From Bacteroidales bacterium (GTDB lineage Bacteria; Bacteroidota; Bacteroidia; Bacteroidales; UBA7960), in the NCBI GenBank assembly GCA_019429055.1, contig JAHYJP010000018.1, positions 1-37,275 on the forward strand: a stretch of DNA of 37,275 nucleotides, in the 5' to 3' direction. Below are positions 26,101 through 34,528 of the stretch, in pieces; position 1 is the stretch's first letter, and the number at the start of each line of letters is the position of its first letter. A program made the position numbers and the translations under genes. Under the pieces are notes generated by a model. The model made no database searches and was not told the DNA's origin. It was given only the letters and a program-made list of their open reading frames with translations.

Positions 26101-28679
26101 CAAGAACTTACAGGATCAATTATTGCAGTTACCCCCACATCGTGAGGCGATTCATAAATACTTACCCTGTCGAAACCTGCACCCTCCCATGTATGACTTT
26201 GTCCACCAAAATCCTGCGAAGCAAAGATCATTCTGAATTTCACTCTTTCTTCCTGGGCTATGGCAGGCTCCATTATGGCTCTCACACGGATCCATCCCTG
26301 TGAATTTCCATGCCATCCTTTTGGACTGCCAAAGTGGTCTGCAAGCATCTGAACATCATCATCAGATGAATACCAGTTCCAGGCTAATTCTTCCGAAAAT
26401 ATGGAAAGATCCTCCCATGCAGCACCTTCATCAAGAGAATATTGAATGCCAATCCCGTCCATATTTTCAGGGGTATGGGTGTTGAGATAGAACTCCATAA
26501 CCGGAGTTTCTGTTTCTGAAAAATTAAAACAGGGACTCTCCACCCACGAAGCTTCCAATGAGTTGTATGAACCTGTGCGGTTAGTACCCCATGCTTTATT
26601 GCCTTCCTGTGTATTGTTTATGATCTCACCCTGCAAAGTGCCCCACTGCCATGAACTGTTTTCTCCATAGGCCGTCCACAATCCATCATTTGTGTTGAAG
26701 TTTTCAGTATATGGAGGCGAAATGTAAGGAATTGAAAATATGGAATGTACGATGCCGTTATTCTCGGCATCCTGATCAAGTTCCCAGAAAGTTTTCACCT
26801 TAATATTGTTATATCTTCCGGGAACTGAAAAATCAGCTTTGGGGACAAAAACATGTGTTACACTTCCACCAACCGGTATATTCTGGTAAAGGGTGTCCAT
26901 ATGCCAGGTAAGCCCTCCATCGAGAGAAAAGCCCAGAGGAATGGGATCAGAAACCGCCCAGGCGCCATAGTTATTTACAGTAACCGTAACTGTTTCATTG
27001 TCACTCATACCGCAACCTTCATCCGGACCAATCCATTCAGATACTCCGACATCATAGGTAATAAACTCACCGGTAACCACCAGGTTGTCAATATTCCAGC
27101 CACTGTAATTATTTAATGCATCGGTAGGACCAATGGAAAATCTGATCTTTACATTATCTTTCCTGTTAACCTGGGGCAGGTTATAAGTTAACTGCAACCA
27201 GTTAAGGTCACTCATGAAGTTGGGGTTTTGCCATATTTGGGTCCATGATTCTCCACCATCGGTAGAAATATGAATATTAGCTTTATCAGTAAATTCTGTA
27301 TTCAGCCACCGGTGAAAGGTAAGTGTTACATCTTTGTAGTAAAAGCAATCCAGAATTGGCGTAATAGCAGCATATTCAGCGATGTCAATGCCGGGCTCAT
27401 AATCTCCCGGGAAATCGCCAAGCCCTGTTAGGTCAGTACCAAGCACATTTTCTCCTGTATAAGCAGAATTTGCTCCCGGATTACCATGAGACCCTCCGAG
27501 ACCCTGCGGAACATCACGTTCAAATTCGCCGGTAAGGATCCAGCCCTTGTCTGTATCAAAATCGTCATAGAAAATGGTTTGATAAATTTCGCGTTCGCCG
27601 GGTGGGTTTTGGTTATCCAGGAGTTCAAAGTCGCCATTTACTGTAATTCCGCCAGCAGGTATATAAGCATCTCCGAAATTGCCATGAGTTGCTTCATCAG
27701 ATATATCATAGGCAAGCCAAAGGTATGAGTAACCGGTGGGCAGATCAAGGGTCAGATTGTCAAATGTTACCACACCATTACTAAAACCATTGGCGGATGC
27801 AACCAGGTTTGAAGAATTGAATACTTCATCCTCTGTCCAGTAAAGTTTTACAGCATCAATATCATTATCGTCAGTGTTCTGGGAATGGGCAATGTACTCA
27901 AGCAGCCTGAGTTCACCTGTGTTTCCTGTAACTCTCAGTCTTGATCTGAGAATAGGATTATTATTACTTCCCGTGGGCATGAAATCATAAGATGCCTGTT
28001 CGGTGGTAAAATTATTGAGAACTTTGGGAATATAGCCGGTTTCTATAATACGGAATTCATCGATACAAACCCCTGAGCCGTGTCCGTTAATTCCTTCCAG
28101 CGCAAAATAAAACCGGTCGGTTTCATGATCATTTAGCGAGATTGAGCGATGTATCCAAATGGGTACTTCATTCATATATTGCCTCAATGGAATCCAGTCT
28201 CCGGTATCTCCTTTTCGGTAATAGATAACCAATCTGTCCTGTCCGCTTCCCCAGGCTACCTGGGCATGATAAAACGTAAGCACAGGGTTTACAATAAACT
28301 CAAGATCAATGGGTGCAGAAATAAGCCGGGTAATATGCCCCTGACCCTGCCACTGAAAGACCAGGTTCTTGTTGCCAGCTGCTGCTGAATCGGGTTCACC
28401 TATGACGGGAGGGTTACCCGGAGCAATCTGTCCGGCTCCTGTGCGGGTATTCCACTGGGCATTAAAGCCATCAGGACTGTTAATATACTGTTGGGACCAA
28501 CCGAAGGGCATGCCATCCTCAAAAGTTTCATGGATTACAACCGGGAAGGTATCTTCCTCAAAAAAATTATCCTTCTCAAATACTTCATTCTCCAGGAAAG
28601 GAACAATCTGACCATTGGAAAATGGAATGAAAAAGATGATGAATAACAATATAGCTATGTAGCGTAAAATTTTAACCAT
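23133..28679 (-). CDS. Giant T9SS-secreted surface protein with repeated Ig-like units
   Basis: The 1848-residue protein begins with a signal peptide ending FSNGQ (about residue 24). Next come a MAM/jelly-roll-like region (about 50-210, FEDGMPFGWS onward), a second beta-rich domain (about 215-340), a further jelly-roll with STDGGESWTQIW (about 365-540), CARDB-like stretches and another jelly-roll (about 655-830). From about 960 to 1750 there are five units of roughly 180 residues, each starting LGDDIYTT, LDAG and YLWQDGS and ending VTD..GC..SD, with a CARDB-like spacer after the first four. The C-terminus (about 1765-1848) has VYPNPAKDQITIEF, GVYLLNIR and a basic end: a type A T9SS sorting domain, cleaved on export. 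Likely an adhesin or matrix protein; no catalytic domain is visible. Confidence 0.9.
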   Translation of the reverse strand: MVKILRYIAILLFIIFFIPFSNGQIVPFLENEVFEKDNFFEEDTFPVVIHETFEDGMPFGWSQQYINSPDGFNAQWNTRTGAGQIAPGNPPVIGEPDSAAAGNKNLVFQWQGQGHITRLISAPIDLEFIVNPVLTFYHAQVAWGSGQDRLVIYYRKGDTGDWIPLRQYMNEVPIWIHRSISLNDHETDRFYFALEGINGHGSGVCIDEFRIIETGYIPKVLNNFTTEQASYDFMPTGSNNNPILRSRLRVTGNTGELRLLEYIAHSQNTDDNDIDAVKLYWTEDEVFNSSNLVASANGFSNGVVTFDNLTLDLPTGYSYLWLAYDISDEATHGNFGDAYIPAGGITVNGDFELLDNQNPPGEREIYQTIFYDDFDTDKGWILTGEFERDVPQGLGGSHGNPGANSAYTGENVLGTDLTGLGDFPGDYEPGIDIAEYAAITPILDCFYYKDVTLTFHRWLNTEFTDKANIHISTDGGESWTQIWQNPNFMSDLNWLQLTYNLPQVNRKDNVKIRFSIGPTDALNNYSGWNIDNLVVTGEFITYDVGVSEWIGPDEGCGMSDNETVTVTVNNYGAWAVSDPIPLGFSLDGGLTWHMDTLYQNIPVGGSVTHVFVPKADFSVPGRYNNIKVKTFWELDQDAENNGIVHSIFSIPYISPPYTENFNTNDGLWTAYGENSSWQWGTLQGEIINNTQEGNKAWGTNRTGSYNSLEASWVESPCFNFSETETPVMEFYLNTHTPENMDGIGIQYSLDEGAAWEDLSIFSEELAWNWYSSDDDVQMLADHFGSPKGWHGNSQGWIRVRAIMEPAIAQEERVKFRMIFASQDFGGQSHTWEGAGFDRVSIYESPHDVGVTAIIDPVSSCELSNEQTVTISLGNFGLNALESGMEIPVGLDVDTIAPVYETLILQQNLMPGATVNYTFNAHFDLSAGQDYQLTAYTLLPGDNDFYNPGSHNDTLSTIVTVFGYPEFSLGDDIYTTMPDTLVLDAGEGFQYYLWQDGSEEQTFQVTSIHSAYYTAWVTDYNGCQVSDSLEVIARDIEVFRISQPLSNCELSDNEMIEVEVRNSGPDVIAAGTQIPLQIFFNEELHDQGILTLAADLAPSETAALMLFNPFDFSEINEYVFRIVHSYQDADPANNVIYYSVFNAGFPQPFIGDTIYTTEPHLIILDAGAEFSEYLWQDGSTDQFFVPDNTWSAWYHVTVTDPYGCQGSDSVFVLTYDIEIVEIFEPQEACGASDNEPIGVRLLNHGPETFDAGREFPLILRFDGQILSEDTLVLDQSWSAGQELEFWFNAIINMELPQSYDFQIYQRYRDANTANDTLEFTIYIHGYPAISLPPYIVTDFPETLTLEPGAGYDAYLWQDGSTSETYDVQTWGHYWVEVSNDFGCTSYAQTYVLPELFDLALHEILSPDSVCAGGEEHYLTVLVKNTGNSMIVPGTQLTMSYIFDGATEVTESFTVTELMYSGDELLFTFNQPVYTHNPGYIPVTASVNFAADEIEENNTLSRDVFIYDLPQPYLGDDIYTTDPQSVVLSPGGSFESYVWQDGSTDPVFQVEALNSAMYTVTVTDQQGCINSDTVMVITYNLELDSIIAPASHCTLSTGEPVIVRVLNEGYDDFTAGTVIELGYTNGTNESVHEEFVLNQPWPRNTFRTFTFNSVVNMAQQGMHEFTAFVATPNAVPETDVMIAFVEYAGIPVVDLGHDIYTSRPDTVVLDAGPGFMSYTWHDGQNGQTYNVSEIGWKWVFVTDIYGCVGSDTTYVGFYTNIPGLDDPFTTKVYPNPAKDQITIEFSTDMVFERTELEIMDVRGNMIFRGRMPDSGTSRETLDVSFLQPGVYLLNIRRNNYNQLHKITIIR

Positions 28680-28925
28680 AACTTTTCCCTCGATAAATGT
28701 TCGATGTAATGATAGTTTTCTTCACTTGTAAAGGTATTTACGAAACTATCAGGAGAGATAAGCGTTTCTTTGCATTTTAAATGCGTAAAAAGACCGATAG
28801 AAAACACCTGATCTGTGAGGTGAGGGGTTGATGGGTTAAGGTTAAGATTCAAGCTGAGAGATGGTGAAGTTTAACGCAATGAAATCCCGAGGCCGAAAGG
28901 ATTAGGGATTGGTTGATTTATTCAC

Positions 28926-30023
28926 TTACTCGTGGATGGACTGCAACATAGGATAATCAATATATCCTTTAGCACCTCCGTGATAAAAGGTATCCTTATC
29001 CCATGGAGTAAATTCTGCATTATTTTTTAGTCTTTCCACCAGATCGGGGTTGGAGATAAAGGGTTTTCCGAAGGCTGTCAGATCGGCCTCATTGTTTTCC
29101 AGCATACGATGGGAACTTTCCAGGGTATGGCCACCGCACGAGATAAGTGTGCCATTGTAAATTTTGCGATAATATGGTATGATGCTTTCAGCGGGATTCT
29201 CCAGTCGCATTTCAGGTGTCATCATTTCACTGATGTGCAGATAAGCCAGGTTGTAATCGTTGAGTTTGTTTACAATGTAACCGTAAGTTTTTTCCGGTGT
29301 TGAATCTTCCATTCCTTTCTTCACAGATCGGGGGGAAAGTCGCAGACCAACCCGTCCTGATGGGATCTGTTTTAAAATTCCATCGAGGATCATGAATAAA
29401 AAGCGGGCACGGTTTTCCACAGAGCCCCCAAATTCATCGGTCCTGTTATTGGTTCCATCCATGATGAACTGATCTATCACATATGCGTGGGCACCATGCA
29501 CTTCAACACCGTCAAAACCGGCTTTAATGGCATTTTCAGCTGCCCTGGCAAAATCTTTTACCGTTTGCAGAATTTCATCTTTGGTCATTGCTCTGGATGA
29601 CTCATAGGGCACCCGCCCTTCAGGCGTAAGAACTTCGCCCTCCGGTGTAACCGGTGATGCCGACACCGGGGCCTTATTGCCCGGCTGCAATGATGCATGT
29701 GAAAATGGACCTACATGCCACAGCTGCATAAAGATCTTTCCACCGGCACGATGCACGGTTTCCGTAACTTTTTTCCAGCCATCCATCTGGGCCTGCGTGT
29801 AACAACCGGGACTGCCTGTATAACCGTAAGCCTGGGGCGATATCTGGCTTCCTTCCGAGATGATAAGTCCGGCTGATGCACGCTGCTGGTAGTACAATGC
29901 GACCATATCATCGGCAGCAAGTGCAGAATTATCGGCCCGGCGGCGTGTAAGGGGTGCCATCACAACCCGGTTGGACAGCTGAATATTACCTAAACTGAAA
30001 GGAGCAAAAAGTTGGGTCTGCAT
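28926..30023 (-). CDS. Old Yellow Enzyme family alkene reductase (FMN, NADH-dependent)
   Basis: The 365-residue TIM-barrel flavoenzyme starts LFAPFSLGNIQLSNRVVMAPLTRRRA, the usual opening (residues 5-30). FMN and substrate residues are visible in MQLWHVGPFSHASL (99-112) and VEVHGAHAYVIDQF (173-186, with His176 and His179), followed by DGTNNRTDEFGGS. The family reduces activated C=C bonds of enones, maleimides and nitro-compounds using NAD(P)H; E. coli NemA is a well-known member. Physiological substrate is unknown. It has its own TATTTTTG box 27 nt upstream and stands as a single gene. The 246-bp downstream gap to the T9SS gene shows nothing besides that gene's leader. Confidence 0.93.
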   Translation of the reverse strand: MQTQLFAPFSLGNIQLSNRVVMAPLTRRRADNSALAADDMVALYYQQRASAGLIISEGSQISPQAYGYTGSPGCYTQAQMDGWKKVTETVHRAGGKIFMQLWHVGPFSHASLQPGNKAPVSASPVTPEGEVLTPEGRVPYESSRAMTKDEILQTVKDFARAAENAIKAGFDGVEVHGAHAYVIDQFIMDGTNNRTDEFGGSVENRARFLFMILDGILKQIPSGRVGLRLSPRSVKKGMEDSTPEKTYGYIVNKLNDYNLAYLHISEMMTPEMRLENPAESIIPYYRKIYNGTLISCGGHTLESSHRMLENNEADLTAFGKPFISNPDLVERLKNNAEFTPWDKDTFYHGGAKGYIDYPMLQSIHE

Positions 30024-30050
30024 CTGGTTTTATAGCTTAATTCTTTATTA

Positions 30051-30058
30051 CAAAAATA
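30051..30058 (-). promoter_or_regulatory. Candidate -7 promoter box for the OYE gene
   Basis: TATTTTTG on the minus strand matches TAnnTTTG and ends 27 nt before the ATG. A TTCGTTTTA stretch sits where -33 would be, without an exact TTG. Confidence 0.45.
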
Positions 30059-30258
30059 CTTTAACTCATGTAAAACGAATGTAAACATAATTGTTTATGT
30101 GGTTTGGAAAATTTAAGAGAAAAAACAAACCTTACTATGTGATCCTATTTATTCACCCATTTGAAAACGGTATCAAAAACTAATTTCTGATAAAGTTATT
30201 GGATAATAAAAAACTTTTTATTCCAACAAACTTAAGCAGATAATCCACATATTAAAAG

Positions 30259-30678
30259 CTAAAAATTAAGCACTTTTGCACCTGACTTAACATATTGGGT
30301 AACCGGCATACCCATGGGTTTTACATCCAGGCCAATACCGGTAAGGATATCCTTAACATCGTATGCATCAGCACAAACTGAGCAAACTTCTATAAACACT
30401 CCCGCTTCCTGAAGTTCGTGAAGTTCTTTCTGGATTTTCACATTTTCCGCAGTAAGCTTTGCAGACGGACCCCATATTATAAGAGTAACCTGTTCGAACC
30501 AATTCTCAACCTTGGCAGCTTTAGTATATTTTAAAACCATATTCTCTGCAAATATAACATCAGCATTGGTCCAAAATATGAAAAGTTTATTATCGCAAAC
30601 TTCCACATCCTGAGCTTTAAGGTTCAAACTTTGAATAAAAAACATAAAAGGGATCAGAAGTAAAAATTGAGTTTTCAT
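30259..30678 (-). CDS. Exported DsrE-like protein
   Basis: The 139-residue protein carries a signal peptide (hydrophobic residues 5-17, cleavage near LKAQ at 20-23), so it is probably periplasmic. The mature part follows the DsrE/DsrF fold: FIFWTNADVIFAENMVLKYT, then VTLIIWGPSAKL, IQKELHELQEAGVFIEVC, and Cys99-x2-Cys102. DsrE-like proteins handle sulfur relay or bind small ligands; exported Bacteroidota members are uncharacterised as far as I know. The Cys pair may be redox-active or carry a persulfide. The SusC-like gene ends 98 nt upstream on the same strand, but no shared pathway is evident. Confidence 0.78.
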   Translation of the reverse strand: MKTQFLLLIPFMFFIQSLNLKAQDVEVCDNKLFIFWTNADVIFAENMVLKYTKAAKVENWFEQVTLIIWGPSAKLTAENVKIQKELHELQEAGVFIEVCSVCADAYDVKDILTGIGLDVKPMGMPVTQYVKSGAKVLNF

Positions 30679-30776
30679 CGGAGTAGGTTTTAGTTCATAA
30701 TATAGTTTTTCTGATATAACAGTCGAAGAAACCTGGAATAACTGACTATCAGGAATAAACTATTCCGAATAAAATC

Positions 30777-33443
30777 CTAAAATCCCACTTTCACACCCAA
30801 AGTAAAAATCCTGGGGCGGGGGTAAGAATTAAAATCAATACCCGATGGTACTTCCGGATCAAGCCCTTCATAACCTGTTATGACAAATGCGTTTTGCACA
30901 GTGGCTGTGAGCTGAAGGTTTAAGGCACCCTCCCTTAAATTTCTGAAATCATAACCCAGACTGATGTAATCCATCCTGAAAAAGGATGCATCCTGCACGT
31001 AGTAGTCGGAAAGATACTGACCATAGTCAAAGTTTAACGAAACTGCTTCAGCCGTAATATTTCCCAGATAGGGTCCTTCAGGACGGTAAAGACGGCTGTA
31101 ATTTCCAAAATACGAACTGGTATTGTTGTAAACATAATTGCCAATGCCGGCCCTGCCGGAAAAGGCAAAGTTCCAGTTGTTGTAATGCAGTTGAGAAGAA
31201 ATCCCAAGGTAATAATCGGGAAAAGGCGTTTTATAGCGGATCCGATCGGCATCGGTTATTTGACCGTCACCATCCTGATCCACATATAAATTGAACAGGG
31301 GCAATCCGTCTGCATCATAAATACTTTCATAAACATAAAAAGATGATGAAGGATAGCCATTGGTCAGGATTAAAACGGAGTTTCCGAAGCTCCCTGCAAC
31401 AGGACCTAAACTGATACCCGGATAGTCATCGGTAATATCATACAAACTGACAATCTCATTTTTCATACCTGAAATATGGGCACCTAATCTCCACGTGAAA
31501 TTTTCTCTTGTAACGGGTAATGTGTTTATTGAAAATTCAAAACCACTAAAATTCATATTGCCTTCACTGGTAATGATATACTGCCAGCCTGTGCCTGCCG
31601 GAATCATAACAGTCGTAGGCATATCACTGCGATCTCCCTGATAATAATCGAGTGTACCGAAAATTCTGTTTTGCAAAAGGGCGTATTCGAAGCCCATATT
31701 CAGTGTAGTAATCCTCTCGGGTTTAATATCATAGCTGATTGCAGCTTCGGCAAAAACGGGGATGAATCCGCTTACGCCATAACCTGCGCGCAATTTGAGC
31801 CGGGAAAGAACAAAATCTTCCGGCCAGAATGATTCATTATGCAATTTCCAGGCTCCTGCAGCAGAATGATAGCCTGCAGAACGATTTTCTTCCGAAAACC
31901 TTGAAGATCGGTCGTTTCTGTATGAATAATGTAAAAAATACCGATCATCGAAAGTATAATCAACATGGGTACTGAATGATGCAAGGTTTGACTCAGACCA
32001 TCCATCGAAGTCGGCCATGACCATATAGGGTTCATTGGCAAGATTACCTTCAAGATTGGACATAAACCATGAGTATTCGTTGCGGAATTTTTGTCGTGAA
32101 ACTCCAGCCATAATATTTATACGGCTTTTTATCCCCGGCAGATTTTTCCTGTAATTCAGCCGGCCTTCCAGCAATTGATTGGCAAAATCATTGGTCTCCC
32201 GACTGTCCATACCTCCGGAAAAATATTGCCAGGATGCATAACCAGGAATCAAGTGGTTTCTTTCTGAATTAAAATTTTGCCTGCTTACCTGCAAATCAAC
32301 ACTCAGATCGGGGAAGAAATGGAGGTCATAACTGACAAGCGTATGCATAAGGAGTGAGTTGGTTTTTCCTATATCTTCATTTAAATCCAGATATGCAACC
32401 GGATTGGGCATAGCAACACTCTGAGGAAGACCATTGTCGGTAGTCCATGTAAAATATCCTCCATAGGGACTACCGCTATCAAGCACCGGCTGAGTGGGAT
32501 CAAAACCAGTGGCATAGCCGATGGCCTGCTGCGGTGCAAAGCGGTTTTCAAGTCTTGATGCATGTATATTGAAATTAACTCTCAGATGATTGTCGAGTAA
32601 TACAGGATTAATATTTAGCTGTCCTCCCAGTCGGTTCATGCCATCAGTTTTAAGAACTCCCTGGTGGTCGCTGTAATTCAGGGCTGCTCTCCAGGGTATG
32701 GATGCAGCGTTTCCGCCGGCTGCCAGATGATGATTATGCGAAATGCTATTGCGGTAGATTTCATCCTGCCAGAATGTGTTTCCCTGACCCAGCCTGTTGA
32801 TTGCATTGGGTTGCTGGGCGTACCTTTCATTTACCAGGTTGCGGAAATCAGGTCCGTTGAGAACATCAATGGTTGAAGTTACCTGTGCAAGAGAAGCATG
32901 AGATGAATATTCCAGCCTCAGTGGTGCATCTTTTAATGTTCTTTTTGTATTGATAATAACAACACCATTTCCTGCAAGCATTCCATACAAAGATTGCGCA
33001 GCTCCATCCTTTAAAATAATCACGGATTCGATATCAGAAGGGTGAAGAAAGTTAAGCTGGTTGCGCATCTCTTCCGGAAATCTGCTGTTGAGAGGCATTC
33101 CATCTATCACAACCAGGGGTATTGCACCATCAGGAACAAGAGCATTCCTGTTAATAACCGATACAGCCCCCCCGGGTTCACCACCTGAATTACTGATCAG
33201 CAAACCCGGCACACGGCCCTGGATCAGGTCCCAAACATTAACAATATTTCCCTTGTTGAAATCCTCTTCACCCAGGACCCAAACGGATGCTGACTCAGAA
33301 AAGGCTTCGGGTAGGTTATGTTTTTTACTGATGCTTGCTTCGTCTTTCTCTTGATTTTCATCAGTTTGGGCATTGACGGAGACAGGGAAAAATAGCAAAA
33401 AGCAAATAAAAAAGTGGCTGAGATTAGGAATGCTGAAGTTCAT
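30777..33443 (-). CDS. SusC/RagA-type TonB-dependent outer-membrane receptor
   Basis: The preferred start is ATG at 33443, giving 888 residues; an upstream ATG at 33509 would put 22 charged residues in front of the signal peptide (core HFFICFLLFFPVSVNAQ). The plug has the SusC pattern VWDLIQGRVPGLLI, PLVVIDGMPLN, DIESVIILKDGAAQSLYG and GNGVVIINTKR. The barrel ends PRPRIFTLGVKVGF with terminal Phe. It lacks the N-terminal carboxypeptidase-regulatory beta-sandwich common in SusC proteins and is short for the family. A calcium-binding-like DQDGDGQITDADR loop is present. No susD follows or precedes it. Substrate is unknown. Confidence 0.88.
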   Translation of the reverse strand: MNFSIPNLSHFFICFLLFFPVSVNAQTDENQEKDEASISKKHNLPEAFSESASVWVLGEEDFNKGNIVNVWDLIQGRVPGLLISNSGGEPGGAVSVINRNALVPDGAIPLVVIDGMPLNSRFPEEMRNQLNFLHPSDIESVIILKDGAAQSLYGMLAGNGVVIINTKRTLKDAPLRLEYSSHASLAQVTSTIDVLNGPDFRNLVNERYAQQPNAINRLGQGNTFWQDEIYRNSISHNHHLAAGGNAASIPWRAALNYSDHQGVLKTDGMNRLGGQLNINPVLLDNHLRVNFNIHASRLENRFAPQQAIGYATGFDPTQPVLDSGSPYGGYFTWTTDNGLPQSVAMPNPVAYLDLNEDIGKTNSLLMHTLVSYDLHFFPDLSVDLQVSRQNFNSERNHLIPGYASWQYFSGGMDSRETNDFANQLLEGRLNYRKNLPGIKSRINIMAGVSRQKFRNEYSWFMSNLEGNLANEPYMVMADFDGWSESNLASFSTHVDYTFDDRYFLHYSYRNDRSSRFSEENRSAGYHSAAGAWKLHNESFWPEDFVLSRLKLRAGYGVSGFIPVFAEAAISYDIKPERITTLNMGFEYALLQNRIFGTLDYYQGDRSDMPTTVMIPAGTGWQYIITSEGNMNFSGFEFSINTLPVTRENFTWRLGAHISGMKNEIVSLYDITDDYPGISLGPVAGSFGNSVLILTNGYPSSSFYVYESIYDADGLPLFNLYVDQDGDGQITDADRIRYKTPFPDYYLGISSQLHYNNWNFAFSGRAGIGNYVYNNTSSYFGNYSRLYRPEGPYLGNITAEAVSLNFDYGQYLSDYYVQDASFFRMDYISLGYDFRNLREGALNLQLTATVQNAFVITGYEGLDPEVPSGIDFNSYPRPRIFTLGVKVGF

Positions 33444-33513
33444 TTTTTGTGTTATTGGATAGTATAAATTTTGTTTCCCCGCAATGAAGTCCGGACGACC
33501 TGACTTCAAAGTT

Positions 33514-33521
33514 CAAATGTA
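33514..33521 (-). promoter_or_regulatory. Candidate -7 promoter box for the SusC-like gene
   Basis: TACATTTG on the minus strand matches TAnnTTTG and ends 70 nt upstream of the preferred ATG at 33443. It also lies upstream of the alternative ATG at 33509 by only 4 nt, which supports the shorter protein. Confidence 0.4.
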
Positions 33522-33633
33522 TACATATTATTCGATCATTAGTCTGTAGGAATCATTAAAACTTTCCCGACCTTTCCTGAAAATTAAACAGCAAATTCTT
33601 TAACTTGCATACAAATTATAAAATCCTGATGCC

Positions 33634-34512
33634 ATGTCAAATATCAGCTTAATCATAGAAGAACGTGCTGCTCGCATCGGGCAGTTTATGGTTGGTCGTC
33701 TTTTGCCCTTCCGGCAGAAACGCATGGTGGGGCCGTTCATTTACATGGACCGGATGGGTCCGGTTTCCATGACTGAAAATGAAAACTTTGATGTACTCCC
33801 CCACCCCCATATTGGTCTGTCAACACTCACCTATCTTTTTGAGGGAAGCATCATGCACCGCGACACCATGGGTAATGAAACAGAGATCAAACCCGGCGAA
33901 GTGAACTGGATGACCGCCGGCAAAGCAGTTGCTCATTCCGAGCGAACCCCCGATTATCTGCGCAATGCTGCAAAATCATTATTCGGTTTGCAGATATGGG
34001 TTGCCCTACCCAAAGAACTGGAAGAGATGGAACCTGAGTTTTTTCATATTGAGAAAGAAGACATCCCCCAATGGAAACAAAACAACCTGGACTTTAAACT
34101 GATTGCCGGTGAAGCTTTTGGTAAAAAATCACCTGTGTCGGTTTACAGCAAATTATTTATGATTGAGATACGCAGCAAATACATGGAAACACTGAGCATC
34201 GGGAATGAATTGTATGGCGAAGCCGGCATTTACATTCTTAAAGGAAGTGTAAGCACTGAAGGCAATGCCTACGGCCCAAACCAGATACTGGTGGCAAAGG
34301 ACAGTAAGCTTTGCGATATCACTCTGGGAGATGATACCGTGATCTTTATTTTTGGTGGCGAACCCTTCCCCGAAAAGAGATATATCCACTGGAACTTTGT
34401 TTCAAGCAGCCTTGAGCTTATCGAAAAGGCCAGGGAAAAATGGAAGGCACAGCAGTTCGGTAAGATCATGGGAGAAACAGAATTTATGCCCCTGCCCGAA
34501 CCCAAAAAGTAA
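33634..34512 (+). CDS. Pirin family protein
   Basis: The 292-residue bicupin matches pirin in length. The N-terminal cupin holds the metal ligands in LPHPHIGLST (His57, His59) and AHSERTP (His101, Glu103), and GEVNWMTAG precedes the latter. The C-terminal half ends in a PFPEKRYIHWNFVSSSLE segment typical of the family. Bacterial pirins bind Fe(II); some have quercetinase activity, others influence metabolism by protein contacts. The actual role here is unknown. It is followed after 16 nt by a GNAT acetyltransferase gene on the same strand, probably a two-gene operon closed by the hairpin at 35067-35103. Confidence 0.93.
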   Translation: MSNISLIIEERAARIGQFMVGRLLPFRQKRMVGPFIYMDRMGPVSMTENENFDVLPHPHIGLSTLTYLFEGSIMHRDTMGNETEIKPGEVNWMTAGKAVAHSERTPDYLRNAAKSLFGLQIWVALPKELEEMEPEFFHIEKEDIPQWKQNNLDFKLIAGEAFGKKSPVSVYSKLFMIEIRSKYMETLSIGNELYGEAGIYILKGSVSTEGNAYGPNQILVAKDSKLCDITLGDDTVIFIFGGEPFPEKRYIHWNFVSSSLELIEKAREKWKAQQFGKIMGETEFMPLPEPKK

Positions 34513-34528
34513 AACCTTAAATTACAAT

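Noticed and set aside
28655-28852. 65-codon minus-strand frame upstream of the T9SS gene
   Set aside because: It overlaps the start of the T9SS gene in another frame and has no signal or domain.
30752-30766. GGAATA/TATTCC inverted repeat after the SusC-like gene, considered as a terminator
   Set aside because: The stem is AT-rich, only 6 bp, with a 3-nt loop and no T-run on the relevant strand.
23133-33443. Polysaccharide utilisation locus around the SusC-like gene
   Set aside because: No SusD, glycoside hydrolase, lyase, sulfatase or matching regulator occurs in the region.
33444-33509. Upstream ATG for the SusC-like protein
   Set aside because: It would place 22 mostly polar residues ahead of the signal peptide, and the candidate promoter box lies only 4 nt upstream of it.
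34352-34528. Long upstream extension of the acetyltransferase frame
   Set aside because: The extra 59 codons lie inside the pirin gene in another frame, and the GNAT domain begins right after the ATG at 34529.
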